DNA from: Streptomyces sp. DvalAA-43
GTDB taxonomy: Bacteria; Actinomycetota; Actinomycetes; Streptomycetales; Streptomycetaceae
DNA: 64,000 nucleotides
Direction: 5' to 3'
Assembly (NCBI RefSeq): GCF_900091725.1
Contig: NZ_FMBW01000043.1
Location: 124,001 to 188,000, forward strand
Both the position numbers and the translations under genes were made by a program. The stretch's first letter is position 1; every line of letters starts with the position of its first letter. This document shows, in pieces, positions 25,826 through 35,358 of this stretch. A model generated the notes under the pieces. It saw only the letters and a program-made list of their open reading frames with translations, was not told the origin of the DNA and searched no databases.

Positions 25826-26085
25826 TCACGGAGACGGAGATCGTCCGACTCCTGGAGGACAGCGGCCTGTCCCTCGGCGAGTGGGACAGCGGCACCGAAC
25901 TGGTTCTCGACTCACTGGCGTTCACCTGGCTGATCCATCTGCTGGACGAACGCCACGGAGTCGTCGTCCCGGAGGAGGAAGAGGAACGGCTGGGCGCGAG
26001 CGACTCCGTCGGCGCGCTGCACCGCAATGTGCTCCGGCTGCTGCCCGCCGGAAGCGGCCGGGAGGAGGCCGGCCGTGCCTCATGA
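25822..26085 (+). CDS. Second acyl-carrier-like protein
   Basis: It has 87 residues starting at GTG (25822) that overlaps the stop of the first ACP by 4 bp. A DSLAF motif places the candidate phosphopantetheine serine at Ser31, closer to the N-terminus than usual and with few of the usual residues around it. Poly-Glu (EEEEE) follows. It is small and divergent, so it could be a dedicated carrier for one building block or a non-modified helper. It overlaps the KS gene start. Confidence 0.7.
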   Translation: MITETEIVRLLEDSGLSLGEWDSGTELVLDSLAFTWLIHLLDERHGVVVPEEEEERLGASDSVGALHRNVLRLLPAGSGREEAGRAS

Positions 26086-27268
26086 GGTGGCGATCACCGG
26101 CTACGGAGTCCTGACGGCCTTCGGATTCGGCGCCGACGCCCTGCGCCACGGCGTCTTCGGGGGCAGGCCCGGCTTCGTCCCCGTCACCCGCTTCGACCCG
26201 ACGCCCTTCCGCGCCGACCGGGCCGCCACCTTCGAGGGCGCCGGGCCGGAGATCCCGGGGGTCGTGGTCAAGCCCGGCTACACACCGACCCAGGCCGAGG
26301 TACTGCACGCCTGCACCGCCGAGGCGCTCCGGGTCGCGGGCACCGACGCCCTCGGCGCCCCCGTCCTGCTGGGCACCAATGGCGACCACTCGGCGGCCCG
26401 GACGTTCTGGACGGACCGGGCCGAGGGCCGCGACAGCACCGACCCGCGCGTCCTGGACAGCCTGCCCGCGGCACTGCCCCGGCGGATCGGCGAGGACTTC
26501 GGCCTGGGCTTCCCGCGCCTGGCCTTCGTCAACGCCTGCGTCGCCTCGACCAACAGCATCGCCCACGGCGCCGAGCTGATCCGGCGGGGCTCGGCCGACA
26601 CCGTGGTCTGCGGCGGCGCGTATCTGGTCACCGAGGACGTCTTCGCCAAGTTCGACTCCGGCCGGGCGCTCAGCAAGGAGGGCGTGGTACGACCGTTCGC
26701 CGCGGGCCGGGCCGGCCTGCTCCAGGGCGACGGCGCCGCCGTGCTGGTTCTGGAGTCCGCCGAACGGGCGCGGGCCCGGGGCGCCCAGGTACTGGCCGAG
26801 TTGGTCGGCTGGGGCCTGGCGGCCGACGCGTACCACGTGGTCAAACCGCATCCGCGGGGCGAGGGCCTGGCGCGGGCCGCGTCCGCCGCGCTCCGCCGGG
26901 CGGGGCTGGCGCCACAGGACATCGGCTACGTCAACGCGCACGGTACGGGCACCCCGCTCAACGACGTGGCGGAGACGGCCGCGCTGCACAGCGTCTTCGG
27001 CGGGCACGCGCCCGACGTACCGGTCAGCTCGACCAAGAGCAGCACCGGTCACATGCTGGAGGCCACCGGTGCCGTGGAAGCGGTGATCACACTCCTCGCG
27101 CTGCGCGACGGCGTGCTGCCGCCCACGATCGGCTACCAGGAGCCGGACCCCGCCTGCGACCTGGACTACATCCCGAACCGGGCCCGGCCCGCCGAGGTCA
27201 CCCACGCGCTCTCGCTCAACGCCGCCTTCGGCGGGGTCAATGCCGCGCTCGTACTGAAGCGGGTGTGA
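26075..27268 (+). CDS. Type II PKS ketosynthase (KS alpha)
   Basis: Decarboxylative condensing enzyme of 397 residues from the GTG at 26075, chosen for GGAGGAGG seven bases upstream. The Cys155-His289-His326 triad is intact (VNACVASTN, NAHGTGTPLND, KSSTGHMLEATGA). It belongs to the FabF-like KS of highly reducing type II systems that make polyenes. Its partner CLF is the next gene. It should extend both polyketide chains with malonyl units. Confidence 0.92.
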   Translation: MPHEVAITGYGVLTAFGFGADALRHGVFGGRPGFVPVTRFDPTPFRADRAATFEGAGPEIPGVVVKPGYTPTQAEVLHACTAEALRVAGTDALGAPVLLGTNGDHSAARTFWTDRAEGRDSTDPRVLDSLPAALPRRIGEDFGLGFPRLAFVNACVASTNSIAHGAELIRRGSADTVVCGGAYLVTEDVFAKFDSGRALSKEGVVRPFAAGRAGLLQGDGAAVLVLESAERARARGAQVLAELVGWGLAADAYHVVKPHPRGEGLARAASAALRRAGLAPQDIGYVNAHGTGTPLNDVAETAALHSVFGGHAPDVPVSSTKSSTGHMLEATGAVEAVITLLALRDGVLPPTIGYQEPDPACDLDYIPNRARPAEVTHALSLNAAFGGVNAALVLKRV

Positions 27269-27365
27269 GCACCATGACCGAACGCCGCACGCGCACGGAA
27301 ACGGGTGTGAACACCATGCCCGGCCGTCGGCGCCCGCTCCGTCACCGCTCCACGGGAGGAACCAG

Positions 27366-28088
27366 ATGACGATGCCGCTCGAACAGCCGTTGGCCGTCGT
27401 GGCCGGGGCCTGCCGGGCGCCCTGGGGGGAGGCCGCCGACGGCCTGCCCGGTGCGGCGCCGGTCCCGCTGCCCAACGTCCCCGGCTTCGTGACCTCGCGG
27501 TTCAGTCCGCTGGTCGCCGCGGCCGTGGACGACTGCCTGGGCGGACCGGAGGACGGCTCCGGCCCGGTGGCGGGCCGCGGCGAGCGGACCGCGATCGTGC
27601 TCGCCACCGCCTGCGGGGACATCACCACGACGGACACCGCGACCCGGCGCATGGTCGCCGGGCAGGTGCACAGCCCGCTGCTGTTCTTCCAGTCGGTGAC
27701 GACCTCGGTGCTCGGCCACCTCAGCAAGCGGTACGGCATCACCGGCCCGGTCAGCTGTGTCTCGGACGGCGGGGAACTCGCCCCGGAGGCACTGGAGCTG
27801 GCCGGGGTCGTGCTGGAGGACGACTGGCTCGACCAGGTGCTGCTGATCGGCGTCGACGTCGCGGCCGCCGAGCGCGTCGGCTGGGTGCGCGACCACCTGG
27901 ACGGGGCGTACCCCCTGGGCCCGTTGCCGGACGGGGACGCCGTCGTCGCACTGCTGCTCCGCCGCGCCACGGACGCCGACGGGCCCGCGCAGAGCCCGCC
28001 CCCCGCCGCCCCGCTGCCGGACGGGTACGGCTGGATGGCCCCGCTGGTCGCGCTCTGCCCGGCGAACGGGCAGCGGCCCACCTTCTGA
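27366..28088 (+). CDS. Half-length chain-length factor (KS beta-like)
   Basis: It has 240 residues only, against about 400 for aromatic CLFs; it matches just the N-terminal half of a thiolase-fold ketosynthase. Where KS has VNACVAS it has PVSCVSDGGEL, so the nucleophilic Cys position is lost; the C-terminal His motifs are absent altogether. A good ribosome site GGAGGA precedes the ATG and the stop is clean, so it seems a real short protein. Short CLF-like partners are known beside KS genes of polyene-type II PKS systems. It likely pairs with the KS at 26075-27268. Confidence 0.75.
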   Translation: MTMPLEQPLAVVAGACRAPWGEAADGLPGAAPVPLPNVPGFVTSRFSPLVAAAVDDCLGGPEDGSGPVAGRGERTAIVLATACGDITTTDTATRRMVAGQVHSPLLFFQSVTTSVLGHLSKRYGITGPVSCVSDGGELAPEALELAGVVLEDDWLDQVLLIGVDVAAAERVGWVRDHLDGAYPLGPLPDGDAVVALLLRRATDADGPAQSPPPAAPLPDGYGWMAPLVALCPANGQRPTF

Positions 28089-28123
28089 TGCCCGGACCAC
28101 TCAACCCCACCAAGGAGCATCCC

Positions 28124-29251
28124 GTGGACAGAATCAGCTTCGGCGCCTTCCTGTCGCCCCTCCACCCGCTGGGCGAGGACCCGGCGCTGAGCCTCTGGCG
28201 CGACCTCGAACTCGCCGAGTGGCTGGACCAGTTGGGCTACGAAGAGCTCTGGGTCGGCGAACACCACTCGGCCGGCTGGGGGACGGTCTCCTCGCCCGAG
28301 CTGTTCATCGCCACCGCAGCCGAGCGGACCAGGCACATCCGGCTCGGCACCGGGGTCGTCAGCCTCCCCTACCACCACCCGTTCATGGTCGCCTCGCGCG
28401 CCGTGCAGCTCGATCATCTGACCGGCGGGCGCTTCACCCTCGGGGTCGGCGCGGGCTCGATCCCGTCCGACATGCACTTCCTGGGCATCGACCCCGCGGA
28501 CACCCGCCGCCGCACCGCCGAGTCGCTGGACGTGATCCACCGGCTGCTCACCGATGACGAACCGGTGACCCGGGTCACCGACTGGTTCGAACTGCACGAC
28601 GCCCGGTTGCAGTTGCGACCGCGCGGACCCGCCGGTCTGCCGCTGGCGGTCTCCAGCGCCGTCTCCCCGTTCGGCATGCGGCTGGCCGGGCAGTACGGCG
28701 CCGCCCCGCTCTCCTTCGGCGTCCCGCCACGGCCGGGCTCCTCCGTCGACGACCTGGCCGCCCAGTGGCAGCACGCCGTGGATTCGGCGGCCGAGCACGG
28801 ACGCGTGATCGACCGGGCCGACTGGCGGGTCGCCCTGTCGGTGCACGTCGCGGACAGCCGCGAGCAGGCGCTCGACGACCTCGTCGACGGCTGGATGCGC
28901 TATCGCAACGAGTACTGGGCGCTGCTCGGCACACCGCCGGTGCACTCGCGGACGGAGGCCCGCAAGGCCCTGTCCGAGCTGATCGACCGGCGCAGCACGA
29001 TCGTCGGCTCGGTCGACGAGTGCATCGACGCGGTGCGCGATGTGCAGGAGGCGACCGGCGGATTCGGCCGGCTGCTGGTGAACGTCCTGGACTGGGCGGA
29101 CCGGGAGGCGATGAAGCGCAGCTTCGAGCTGTTCGCACGCTTCGTTGCGCCCCGGTTCAACGGCGCGCTGAACGGTGTCACGGCGTCGTACGGGTGGGTC
29201 TCCGAGCAGGCACGGGCCCAGGCACGGGCCCAGCACTCCGTCGCCCGGTAG
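28124..29251 (+). CDS. Luciferase-like flavin-dependent monooxygenase
   Basis: It has 375 residues of the bacterial-luciferase (LLM) fold from the GTG at 28124, with AAGGAG upstream. Typical features are the WVGEHHSAGWG segment, LGTGVVSLPYHHPFMVA and LDHLTGGRFTLGVGAG. Such enzymes use reduced FMN delivered by a reductase; the flavin reductase at 38907-39464 is the natural partner. By analogy to AsuE1/AsuE2 of asukamycin the pair may hydroxylate the 3,4-AHBA-derived ring at C4. The exact step is inferred. Confidence 0.85.
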   Translation: MDRISFGAFLSPLHPLGEDPALSLWRDLELAEWLDQLGYEELWVGEHHSAGWGTVSSPELFIATAAERTRHIRLGTGVVSLPYHHPFMVASRAVQLDHLTGGRFTLGVGAGSIPSDMHFLGIDPADTRRRTAESLDVIHRLLTDDEPVTRVTDWFELHDARLQLRPRGPAGLPLAVSSAVSPFGMRLAGQYGAAPLSFGVPPRPGSSVDDLAAQWQHAVDSAAEHGRVIDRADWRVALSVHVADSREQALDDLVDGWMRYRNEYWALLGTPPVHSRTEARKALSELIDRRSTIVGSVDECIDAVRDVQEATGGFGRLLVNVLDWADREAMKRSFELFARFVAPRFNGALNGVTASYGWVSEQARAQARAQHSVAR

Positions 29252-29273
29252 GCGGCGTCCGGCGAGCGCCGGT

Positions 29274-29335
29274 CCCGTGAACGCGCTGTCCCCGCCCTCG
29301 TTCCGGAACGAGGGCGGGGACAGCGCGTTCACGGG
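29274..29335. terminator. 62-bp perfect palindrome, two-way terminator
   Basis: A perfect palindrome with 31-bp arms fills almost the whole gap between the monooxygenase stop (29251) and the ligase stop (29337). It would end transcription from both convergent operons. Confidence 0.85.
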
Positions 29336-29336
29336 T

Positions 29337-30872
29337 TCAGCCGCCGTACCGGGCGGCCAGTTCACGCTTGAGGACCTTGCCGCTGGGACCGAGCGGCAGT
29401 GCGTCCACGAACTCCACCCGGCGCGGGTACTTGTACGCCGCCAGCCGATCCCTGCTCCAGTCGACGAGCCGCGCCCCGAGGGCGGCGCCGGGGCACGATC
29501 CCGGCCCGGCGACGACCACGGCGCAGACCTCCTCGCCATGGCGCGGGTCCGGCACGCCCACGACGGCGACCTGGGCGACGGCGGGATGGCGCATCAGCAC
29601 CTCCTCGATCTCGCGGGGGTACACGTTGTACCCGTTGCGCAGCACCATGTCCTTCTTGCGGTCCACGACACCGAGGTAGCCGTCCGCGTCCTTGACGCCG
29701 AGGTCGCCGGAGCGGAACCAGCCGTCCACCAGCACTTCGGCGGTGGCCTCGGGCCGGTTGAGGTAGCCGGCCATCACGTTGTGCCCGCGGATCACGATCT
29801 CCCCGACCTCCCCGGCCGGCAGCAACTCGATCCGGCCCTCGACGTCCGCCCTGGCGATCTCCACGTCGACGCCCCAGACCGGTTTGCCGACGGTGCCGGG
29901 GCGCGGCGGCCAGGCACGCTGGTTGTAGGCGACCACGGGCGAGGTCTCGGTGAGCCCGTAGCCTTCGTAGACGATGCAGCCGAAGGTCCGCTGGAACTCC
30001 TCCAGAACCGTCACGGGAAGCGCCGATCCGCCCGAGAACGCACGGTCCAGGGCGGGCCGGCGCGGGTCGCGCGCGGCGGCGTCGAGCAGGGCCATGTACA
30101 TCGTCGGAACGCCCATGAACACCGTGCAGCGGCGGCGCACCATCAGGTCGAGCGTCTCCGCCGCGTCGAAACCGGGCGTCAGCACCATCGTCGCGCCGGC
30201 GCGGAAGCAGACGCCCATGCCGCAGATCTGGCCGAAGGTGTGGAACAGCGGCAGGACGGCGAGCAGGACGTCGTCGGCCGTGAAGTCGAACGGGGAGAGC
30301 ATCGTCACGCCGATGTTCAACGTGACGTTGAGATGGGTGAGCATGGCGCCCTTGGGGCGTCCGGTGGTGCCCGAGGTGTAGAGCACCACCGCGAGGTCCT
30401 CGGGGCGGCGTGGCAGGCAGTGGGCGAGCGGGGCGGCCGGTTCGGCGAGTGCGTCCAGCCGGGACTCCCGCGGCCCTTCCTCGTCCAGGACGGTGAGGAC
30501 CGGCACTCCGGCCGTCTCGGCGCCCTTGCGGCCCTCCTCCAGCAGGGGCCCGGCGCAGATCAGCACATCGGCGCCGCAGTCGCCCAGGACGTACCCGATC
30601 TCGTCGGCCTTGAGCAGGGTGTGGACCGGCACCACGACCGCCCCGATCGCCAGGGCGCCGTAGTACGCCATCGGGAAGTGAGCCGTGTTGGGCAGCAGCA
30701 GCGCGACCCGGTCGCCCGGACCGATCCCCCGGTCGGCCAGTACGGTCGCGTACTGCCGTGCCGCATACCAGAGTTGATGGTACGTCAGTTCTTGATCACC
30801 GAGGATCAGCGCCGGATGGTCCGGGCGCCGTGCCGCGGACTCGGCGAGGACCGCCGCCACCGAGAGGGACAT
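29337..30872 (-). CDS. Adenylate-forming ligase of the C5N module
   Basis: It has 511 residues and is an AMP-forming acyl-CoA ligase: P-loop LYTSGTTGRPKGAML around residue 165, YGLTETSP, FRSGDLGVKD hinge and C-terminal Lys in SGKVLKREL. It is third in a leftward operon, after ligase 32216-33811 and the 5-aminolevulinate synthase. In manumycin-type pathways two such enzymes serve the C5N unit: one makes aminolevulinyl-CoA and the other forms the amide to the lower polyene. Which of the two this is cannot be decided here. The ATG at 30870-30872 has GGAG upstream. Confidence 0.85.
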   Translation of the reverse strand: MSLSVAAVLAESAARRPDHPALILGDQELTYHQLWYAARQYATVLADRGIGPGDRVALLLPNTAHFPMAYYGALAIGAVVVPVHTLLKADEIGYVLGDCGADVLICAGPLLEEGRKGAETAGVPVLTVLDEEGPRESRLDALAEPAAPLAHCLPRRPEDLAVVLYTSGTTGRPKGAMLTHLNVTLNIGVTMLSPFDFTADDVLLAVLPLFHTFGQICGMGVCFRAGATMVLTPGFDAAETLDLMVRRRCTVFMGVPTMYMALLDAAARDPRRPALDRAFSGGSALPVTVLEEFQRTFGCIVYEGYGLTETSPVVAYNQRAWPPRPGTVGKPVWGVDVEIARADVEGRIELLPAGEVGEIVIRGHNVMAGYLNRPEATAEVLVDGWFRSGDLGVKDADGYLGVVDRKKDMVLRNGYNVYPREIEEVLMRHPAVAQVAVVGVPDPRHGEEVCAVVVAGPGSCPGAALGARLVDWSRDRLAAYKYPRRVEFVDALPLGPSGKVLKRELAARYGG

Positions 30873-30989
30873 CAGGACTCCGTTCGTCGATCGTTGCCCG
30901 GCGACCGCCGCCGGGTCCGCGCATGGCGTCGGCGCCGGCCGGGCGGGGACGACCCGCCCGGCCGGCGCCGATGTGTGGAGCGGAGCGGG

Positions 30990-32219
30990 TCAGCGCCCGC
31001 CCCGCTCCCCCGCCCGCTGTATGCCGAGGTCCCGCCAGATGCCGTCGACCGCCTCGGCGAACTTCTCCACGTCGCCCGCGGTGTGGGTGGCGGACGGGGC
31101 GACCCGGAGGATCTCCTCGCCGGCCCGCACGCTCGGCGCGTTGATCGGCTGGACGTAGATCCCGTGCCGCTCCAGCAGCAGGGCGGAGGCCTGTCGGCAG
31201 AGGCCGTCGTCGCCGACGAAGACGGACACGATGTGCGACTGGTCGGAGACGAAGGGAATGTCGCGCTCCTTGAGCAGGCGGTGGAGCAGGCCGGCGTTGG
31301 CCGCGAGCCGGGTGCGCTCCCGCTCGGAGGAGCGCAGGTGCTGGACGGCCGCGAGGGCGCCCGCGGCGGTGGCCGGCGGGATGGAGGTGGTGAAGATGAA
31401 GCCGCGGGAGAAGTTGCGGACGGCGTCGATCAGCGCGGCGGGACCGGCGATGTAGCCGCCGGCGGTGCCGAAGCCCTTGGCCAGGGTGCCCATGACCACG
31501 GTGAACTCGTCGGCGATGCCTTCGCGGGCGGCGATGCCCGCGCCCTGCGGGCCGTACATGCCGACCGCGTGCACCTCGTCGATGAAGGTGGTCGCCCGGT
31601 ACCGGCGGGCCAGCCCGGCTATTTCGGCGAGCGGCGCGACGTCGCCGGACATCGAGTACACCGACTCCAGCACGATCAGTTTGGGCCGCTCCGGGTCCGC
31701 GGCGGCCAGCAGCTCCTCCAGGTGCGCCACGTCGTTGTGGCGGAAGATCCGCTTCTCGGCCCCGGAGTGGCGCAGTCCGTCGATGATCGAGGCGTGGTTC
31801 AGCTCGTCGGAGAAGACGAGGGTGCCGGGCGCCCGGCCCGCCAGCACGGTCAGCGCGCCGTCGTTGGCCGTGAAGCCGGAGGGGAAGATCAGCGCGTCCT
31901 CCTTGCCGTGGAGCGCCGCCAGTTCGTTCTCCAGCAGGACGTGGTAGTGGTTGGTGCCCCCGATGTTGCGGGAACCGCCGGACCCGGCGCCGAAGGCGTC
32001 GACGGCGTTCTTCATGGCCTCCAGGACGAACGGGTTCTGGCCCATGCCCAGGTAGTCGTTGCTGCACCAGACGCTGATCTCCACGTCGGCGCCGTCCTGC
32101 CCCTGCCGCGCCACGGCACTCGGAAACCGGCCGGCGCGCCGGCCGATCTCCAGGAACTCCCGGCGCCGGGCGCCGAATTCCTCCATCTCGCGCGCGAAGA
32201 AGTCCAGGTGCTTGTTCAT
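30990..32219 (-). CDS. 5-Aminolevulinate synthase (C5N-forming type)
   Basis: PLP enzyme of 409 residues, condensing glycine with succinyl-CoA and, in this pathway, also cyclising aminolevulinyl-CoA to 2-amino-3-hydroxycyclopent-2-enone. The PLP Lys is Lys248 in [13 protein letters not shown]; the [11 protein letters not shown] and [14 protein letters not shown] blocks are intact. Streptomyces makes haem precursor from glutamyl-tRNA, so a synthase of this kind is a specific sign of C5N biosynthesis. It overlaps the upstream ligase gene by 4 bp (32216-32219), indicating coupled translation. Confidence 0.92.
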   Translation of the reverse strand: MNKHLDFFAREMEEFGARRREFLEIGRRAGRFPSAVARQGQDGADVEISVWCSNDYLGMGQNPFVLEAMKNAVDAFGAGSGGSRNIGGTNHYHVLLENELAALHGKEDALIFPSGFTANDGALTVLAGRAPGTLVFSDELNHASIIDGLRHSGAEKRIFRHNDVAHLEELLAAADPERPKLIVLESVYSMSGDVAPLAEIAGLARRYRATTFIDEVHAVGMYGPQGAGIAAREGIADEFTVVMGTLAKGFGTAGGYIAGPAALIDAVRNFSRGFIFTTSIPPATAAGALAAVQHLRSSERERTRLAANAGLLHRLLKERDIPFVSDQSHIVSVFVGDDGLCRQASALLLERHGIYVQPINAPSVRAGEEILRVAPSATHTAGDVEKFAEAVDGIWRDLGIQRAGERGGR

Positions 32220-33811
32220 CGGGTCAACTCACTCTCCGTGTAGGGAGTCGTTACGGATTCACACAACCGCAGCCGCGGTTTGTCGGGCTTGCCCGAGGCG
32301 TTCAGCGGCAGTTCGTCCAGCAGCAGGACCTCCTCGGGCACATGCAGGGGAGACAGGGCCGTGCCGATGCGCGAGCGGATGTCCTCGACGGCGACCCGCG
32401 CACCCGGCCGGGGCACGATCGCGGCGTGCAGATGCTCGACGTTGTCCAGGTCGCGGACGCCGTACACGGCGGCCTGCGCCACCCCGGGCACCGCCAGCAG
32501 TTCGCGTTCGACGACGGCCGGGTAGACCTTGACGCCGTCGGTCTTGACGACGTCCGCGGCCCGGTCCAGCAGATGCAGGTAGCCGCGCTCGTCGAAGCGG
32601 CCGATGTCGCCCGTGCGGTACCAGCCGTCGCGCAGCACCCGGGCACTGAGCGCGGGGTCCGACCAGTAGCCGGCCATCACGTGCGGCGAACGCACCCAGA
32701 CCTCGCCCGCCGTTCCGGCGGCCAGTTCCCGTTCGGTCTCCGGGTCGTGGATGGTGACCTCCACCTCGGGGAACGGGCGGCCCACCGTGGTCAGCAGGCT
32801 CGGGTCCTGGTGGTCGCCGGGGTCGAGCAGGGTGATCCGGCCGCCCTCGCTGGTGCCGTAGCCCTGCACCAGAACCGGGCCGAACACCTTGTTCGCCTCC
32901 GCGATCCGGGCCGGGGCGGCGGCGCTGCCGCTGTAGATCAGCTGCCGCAGCGAGGTGAGGTCCGGGGCCTCGGTCCGGGTGTGGTCGAGGAGTTGGTAGA
33001 GATGGGTGGTGGCCAGGAACGTCCGGGTGATCCGGTGCTCGGCGACGGTCCGCAGCACCGTGTCCGCGTCCAGCTCCTCGTGCAGGTGGACGGCGCCGCC
33101 CGCGGCGAGCACCGCGTCGGCCATCGGTCCGACGGTGTGGCTGAGCGGGGTGGTGACCAGCAGCCTGGCCCGGTCCCCTTCGCTGATCGACGCGCCGGTG
33201 GCCGACACCACGCTCTCCCAGGCCCTGGCCGGCAGGCTGATGCCCTTGGGCCGCCCGGTGCTGCCGCTGGTGAACGCGATCAGGGCCAGCGCCTCCGGCT
33301 CCCAGGCCGCGGCCACCGCCGCCCGCGCCCCGGTGTCGGCCGGGACGACGCCCTCCTCGCGCAGACCGGAACCCGTGACGGCGATCCGGCCGCGCGCCCG
33401 GTCGGCGAGGAGCAGGGCGCGCGCCGCGTGCTCCTGGTCGGTGAACAGCACGGTGGCGGAGGTGTCCAGCAGGATGCGCAGCTGGGCCTCGGCGGACAGT
33501 ACGTGGGACGTGTCTCCGGGGTTGGTGGAGCGCAGGTAGCAGACCGCGCCGCCGAGCAGATGGACCGCGTAGCGTACGGCGAGCATGTCCGGGCTGTTGG
33601 GCGCGACCAGGATGGCGACCACGCGGCCGGGCCCCACGCCCAGGTCCATCAGGGTGCGGGCGGCGCCGGTGACGGTGCGGGCGAACTCCCCCGCCGGGAC
33701 GGGCCGTCCCCGCCAGTGCACGGCGGTGCGGTCGGGGTCGGCGTCGAGAGCGGACATGATGCGGGCCGCGTAGCCCCGGTGCCGGCTCCACCAGCCGTCC
33801 GGAACAACCAT
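32216..33811 (-). CDS. Adenylate-forming ligase/amide synthetase of the C5N module
   Basis: It has 531 residues from the ATG at 33809-33811 (GAGGTCACC upstream). ANL-superfamily motifs are complete: [16 protein letters not shown] near residue 200, [18 protein letters not shown] and C-terminal SGKPDKPRL. It is first in the three-gene C5N operon and probably either activates 5-aminolevulinate or forms the amide bond between the C5N unit and the lower polyene acid. It diverges from the DHQ-synthase-type gene across a 425-bp gap. Confidence 0.85.
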   Translation of the reverse strand: MVVPDGWWSRHRGYAARIMSALDADPDRTAVHWRGRPVPAGEFARTVTGAARTLMDLGVGPGRVVAILVAPNSPDMLAVRYAVHLLGGAVCYLRSTNPGDTSHVLSAEAQLRILLDTSATVLFTDQEHAARALLLADRARGRIAVTGSGLREEGVVPADTGARAAVAAAWEPEALALIAFTSGSTGRPKGISLPARAWESVVSATGASISEGDRARLLVTTPLSHTVGPMADAVLAAGGAVHLHEELDADTVLRTVAEHRITRTFLATTHLYQLLDHTRTEAPDLTSLRQLIYSGSAAAPARIAEANKVFGPVLVQGYGTSEGGRITLLDPGDHQDPSLLTTVGRPFPEVEVTIHDPETERELAAGTAGEVWVRSPHVMAGYWSDPALSARVLRDGWYRTGDIGRFDERGYLHLLDRAADVVKTDGVKVYPAVVERELLAVPGVAQAAVYGVRDLDNVEHLHAAIVPRPGARVAVEDIRSRIGTALSPLHVPEEVLLLDELPLNASGKPDKPRLRLCESVTTPYTESELTR

Positions 33812-34236
33812 GGTGACCTCGATTCGGTGGGCGACTGCTGCTGGGCCGGGGCGTCGCGGTGCTCCGCGGCGCCAGGCCAGCATTCCGGCGCCGCAGGACG
33901 GCGAGAAGATTCGGACGGCCTGCCCGATCGGGCGGCCGACCAGGGCGCTCCACCCGGTGGCGGGGTGTGTCGGCGCAGGTCAGGGGCTGTCGGACGGCGG
34001 TTGTGCGGTGCCGCGTCCGGGGAGTTCTGCGGCGGCAGCACGATGGAGGTGGCTGATCGGCCAGGGTGTCGTCCCGCCGGTCAGGGCCCGGTCGAGCAGC
34101 CCTATCGACCCTGTCGTGGGCGGGTGTCCGCTGGAAGAGTCCAGCCCCGGAAGGCCCCTCGTACCGCCGGGCACTCGGACACCGGCCCACCACCGTCGGC
34201 GGACACCGCCGGACCTGCGCAGTAAGGATGATCTCG
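33812..34236. other. 425-bp divergent promoter region
   Basis: Lies between the leftward C5N operon and the rightward GriH-type gene, so it must hold two promoters. I see no convincing -35/-10 pair and no clear 11-bp direct repeats; CGGACACCG occurs twice (34176-34184 and 34200-34208), 24 bp apart. There is no gene with a ribosome site. Confidence 0.4.
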
Positions 34237-35346
34237 TTGAAATTCGCCTGGGTTGACCTCCGTACCACCGCTGCGGAACAGCGCGAGGCCGTCGTCGACG
34301 CCGCGGTCCACGCCCGGCTCGCGGGCGTTCTCGACGACCGTCTGGACACGCTCGCGACGCTGCCGCCGACGGTCCAGAAGGTGCTGCTCGCCGAGCCCGG
34401 CGCGGTGCTCCCGCCGGAGGCGGGGGACGTCGCCGACGTCGTGCTGACCCGGATCGCGTCCGCCGCGGAGCTGGACAAGCTGAAGCTGACCGCCGGGGAC
34501 GGCACCGGCGCCTTCGTCGAGGTGATCGACGACGCCACCCTCAAGGTGGCCTGCGCCGCCGCCCAGGCGCTGGCGTACACCGTGGTGAGGTTCCGCGACC
34601 CGACCAAGATCCCGTTGGAGATCGTGATCGCGGCGGCGGACAAGAGCGCCGGGCGGCTGATCTGCGAGGCGGGCGACCTGGAGGAGGCCGGCATCATCGT
34701 CGACGTCCTGGAGAAGGGCTCGGACGGCCTGCTGCTCGCGCCCAAGGACGCCAACGACATCTTCGGCCTGACCGCCCTGCTCGGGTCCACCACACCGGAC
34801 CTCGAACTGACCACGCTCACGGTCGAGTCGATCGAGCACAACGGCCTCGGCGACCGGGTCTGCGTCGACACCTGCACGCACTTCGAGAAGGACGAGGGCA
34901 TCCTGGTCGGCTCGTACGCGCACGGCTTCGTGCTGTGCGTCAGCGAGACCCACCCGCTGCCGTACATGCCGACCCGCCCGTTCCGGGTCAACGCCGGTGC
35001 CCTGCACTCGTACGTCATGGGCGCGGACAACCGCACCAACTACCTCAGCGAGCTGAAGGCCGGCAGCACCGTGCTGGGGGTCACCGCGGACGGCCGCACC
35101 CGCCGGATCGTCGTGGGCCGGGTGAAGCTGGAGTCCCGCCCGCTGCTGACCGTACGGGCGAAGGCCGACGACGGCACCGAGGTCAGCCTGGCCCTCCAGG
35201 ACGACTGGCACGTACGGGTCCTGGGCCCCGGTGCGGCCGTGCTCAACTGCACCGAGCTGAAGCCCGGCGACAAGCTGCTCGGCTACCTCGCCACGGACAA
35301 GCGGCACGTCGGCTGGCCCGTGGGCGAATTCTGCATCGAGAAGTAG
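34237..35346 (+). CDS. GriH-type DHQ synthase II homologue (3,4-AHBA synthase)
   Basis: It has 369 residues, of the archaeal-type 3-dehydroquinate synthase II family. In grixazone biosynthesis the homologue GriH converts the C7N product of GriI into 3-amino-4-hydroxybenzoate without oxidation. Recognisable segments are KFAWVDLR at the N-terminus, SLAFG-free C-terminal KPGDKLLGYL and VGWPVGEFCIEK. I take the TTG at 34237 as start because AAGGA lies eight bases upstream and family members begin with this Lys-Phe/Leu-Ala-Trp segment; the ATG at 34228 has no spacing to that site. Its partner is the aldolase at 24644-25480. Confidence 0.88.
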   Translation: MKFAWVDLRTTAAEQREAVVDAAVHARLAGVLDDRLDTLATLPPTVQKVLLAEPGAVLPPEAGDVADVVLTRIASAAELDKLKLTAGDGTGAFVEVIDDATLKVACAAAQALAYTVVRFRDPTKIPLEIVIAAADKSAGRLICEAGDLEEAGIIVDVLEKGSDGLLLAPKDANDIFGLTALLGSTTPDLELTTLTVESIEHNGLGDRVCVDTCTHFEKDEGILVGSYAHGFVLCVSETHPLPYMPTRPFRVNAGALHSYVMGADNRTNYLSELKAGSTVLGVTADGRTRRIVVGRVKLESRPLLTVRAKADDGTEVSLALQDDWHVRVLGPGAAVLNCTELKPGDKLLGYLATDKRHVGWPVGEFCIEK

Positions 35347-35358
35347 GACGGCCGGGGC

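Noticed and set aside
29274..29335. Long palindrome as possible attachment site or transposon end
   Set aside because: No transposase, target duplication or second copy; its place between two convergent stops fits a terminator.
25922..29539. 1205-codon minus-strand frame
   Set aside because: Antisense to the KS, CLF and monooxygenase genes, which have clear motifs and ribosome sites; the antisense protein has no recognisable domain.
29175..32243. 1022-codon plus-strand frame
   Set aside because: Antisense to the ligase and ALAS genes and crossing a 62-bp terminator palindrome; not a plausible gene.
34176..34208. CGGACACCG repeats as a SARP operator
   Set aside because: The copies are 24 bp apart, not 11 or 22, and there is no -10 box at the right distance.
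34228..34236. ATG at 34228 as start of the GriH-type gene
   Set aside because: The AAGGA ribosome site touches this ATG, leaving no spacing, while TTG at 34237 has proper spacing and matches the family N-terminus.
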